From positions 16,612 to 80,611 of the forward strand of contig NZ_JAAWWD010000065.1 in NCBI RefSeq assembly GCF_021404545.1: a stretch of DNA of 64,000 bases, given 5' to 3'. Shown in pieces: positions 63,032-64,000 of the stretch. A program made the translations under genes and the position numbers. The notes beneath the pieces are model-generated. The model saw only the letters and a program-made list of their open reading frames with translations, ran no database searches and had not been told where the DNA came from. Each line of letters opens with the position of its first letter. The stretch's first letter is position 1. The stretch comes from Aestuariivita sp. GTDB taxonomy: Bacteria; Pseudomonadota; Alphaproteobacteria; Rhodobacterales; Rhodobacteraceae.

Positions 63032-63445
63032 TCAGGCAGCCTCAGACCTTTCGACCCCAATAGTTTCCAGGTGTTCGGTGATTTTCATGGATGCGCCGTC
63101 TGCGTCGTCACGTTCGATCGCATCAACGATCCGCTGGTGCTGGTCGCTATGCGGTGTCCGGAGCGATTGTGTCCCGATGCGGCGGTAGGTTCTTTCCCAT
63201 TCCCCCTGCCATGCAACCCGAAGCCGGACCCTCTGCAGGACGTTCAGAAATCCCGACAGGATGGGGTTGCCGGTGATCTGCGCCACCAGCGCGGTGCCCG
63301 CCGCGGCGACGAGCCCGAAGCCTGTGATTGCCCGTTGCTGGGTGAGCGCGCCGATGGCCCAGGCCTCCGGATCGGACGCCAGCGCCGCCACGGTGTCGAG
63401 CGATGAGGTCAGGATGAACGGGCCGTAGACCTCGTGCCCCGCCTG
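63032..63445 (-). pseudogene. FCD-domain (GntR/FadR regulator) C-terminal remnant
   Basis: The last 80 or so residues match the FCD ligand domain of GntR regulators: TGNPILSGFLNVLQRVRLRV, then TYRRIGTQSLRTPHSDQHQ and RIVDAIERDDADGA. No DNA-binding helix-turn-helix is encoded upstream. Instead the frame continues back through unrelated residues (GHEVYGPFILTSS) to a TAG at 63446-63448 that ends the binding-protein frame. The first possible start is a GTG at 63391. I read it as a truncated regulator fused to foreign sequence by a rearrangement. Confidence 0.6.
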
Positions 63446-64000
63446 CTAGGCGGCGGCCAGAAGCGGCGCGGGCATCCCGAGCGCCTCCGTCGCGTGCGCC
63501 GCCGCGGTCTGCGGGTCGGCCAGGAGATCGGCTGTTGCCGCTTCCAGCGCTGCAAGCAGGTCCGGCAGGACCGCGCCATTCCCATCCATGAACCCTTGCA
63601 TCACTGCCAACCCCGCCTGCGGCAGGACCGGCGCGGCCCCGGTCATCTCGCCCCATGCGTCTTGCAGGTCGATGGCACGTCGGAGCAACCTGCCGACCTC
63701 GTGCTCGCGCAGGATGGCGGTGGTGGTCGATGGTTCGGTCATCAGCGCGGCATCGACCCGCCCGGCCAGCATCAGCTGCATCGCTTCGGCCGGCGTGCCG
63801 GCATAGGTGATCTGCAGGTCGGCATCGGCATCGAAGCCGTGATGGACGACAAGCTGGTCGAGGATGATCTCGGGCGTGTCACCGCGGAACGGCACGGCGA
63901 TGTGGCGCCCGGCAAGATCGGGGATCGCGGCGGCGCAGGCGATGGACAGTGCCTGAAGAAGGACAAGCGCCGCGCCGATTAAAGCGTCCCGCCGAAAACC
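63446..64000 (-). pseudogene. ABC substrate-binding protein, truncated at its C-terminus (5' end outside window)
   Basis: The frame is open to the right edge of the window. Upstream of 63895 it continues as DLAGRHIAVPFRGDTPEIIL. LAGRVDAALMTEPSTTTAIL and DLQDAWGEMTGAAPVLPQAG match NitT/TauT-like binding proteins. It stops at a TAG after MPAPLLAAA, where family members normally run on for about 30-50 residues. The stop is in frame with the FCD remnant, so the 3' end seems replaced. An intact shorter variant cannot be excluded without the missing 5' part. Confidence 0.6.

Noticed and set aside
62857..63060. Short minus-strand frame of 67 aa before the Lon-related gene
   Set aside because: No ribosome site, no recognisable residues, and located next to a decayed region.

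Overview
The window looks like chromosomal DNA of a GC-rich alphaproteobacterium, most likely a marine Rhodobacteraceae (Roseobacter group). The grounds are the codon use, the abundance of TRAP and ABC importers, the reductive pyrimidine gene set, and an acs-adk-DUF4212-symporter-DUF294-exonuclease block typical of that group. The genus cannot be told from sequence alone. No tRNA, rRNA, CRISPR array, insertion sequence or phage gene was found.

Layout. (1) 1-11.4 kb: reductive pyrimidine degradation. preA (dihydropyrimidine dehydrogenase subunit), a RutR-like TetR regulator with a perfect operator next to the divergent promoter, a beta-ureidopropionase-type amidase, two small proteins, dihydropyrimidinase, and an ABC importer with an NMT1/THI5-like binding protein. 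A heptaheme c-type cytochrome with TPRs sits between preA and the regulator. (2) 12.0-13.9 kb: a DUF6494 protein, an Mrp/ApbC ATPase and a flavin reductase. (3) 14.0-23.0 kb, minus strand: acetate module, acs-adk, then DUF4212 and its acetate-type Na+ symporter, a strong terminator, a cNMP/CBS/DUF294 signalling protein, a small membrane protein and a membrane-anchored DnaQ-type exonuclease. (4) 23.5-26.7 kb: TRAP transporter dctPQM. (5) 26.9-29.2 kb: urate hydroxylase PuuD and a divergent LysR gene. (6) 29.2-36.5 kb, minus strand: GntR regulator, two enoyl-CoA hydratases, a second TRAP transporter and an acyl-CoA ligase, i.e. uptake, CoA activation and hydration of an organic acid. (7) 36.8-39.0 kb: glutathione S-transferase divergent from an HxlR regulator and a nitronate monooxygenase.

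(8) 39.4-59.0 kb: the most unusual part, an almost gapless plus-strand run of 19 genes, many joined by 4-base stop/start overlaps. It has a candidate promoter whose -35 box lies in the spacer of an inverted repeat. It encodes a YtcJ-type amidohydrolase, a complete peptide-type ABC importer, a TRZ/ATZ-type amidohydrolase, a ThDP-dependent enzyme, a complete polar amino acid-type ABC importer, an N-carbamoyl-D-amino acid hydrolase-like enzyme, a flavin-binding protein, a DHDPS/NAL-family lyase, an SDR lacking the usual Tyr and Lys, a hydantoinase, a hydantoin racemase and a LysR regulator. Hydantoinase, racemase and carbamoylase together form the classical route from hydantoins to amino acids. 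The other enzymes suggest a longer pathway for an unidentified ureide-type N-heterocycle.

(9) 59.2-64.0 kb: a Lon-related AAA protease coupled to an unknown protein, then a gene-poor stretch and a damaged region where a truncated ABC binding protein runs, through an in-frame stop, into the C-terminal half of a GntR/FCD regulator.
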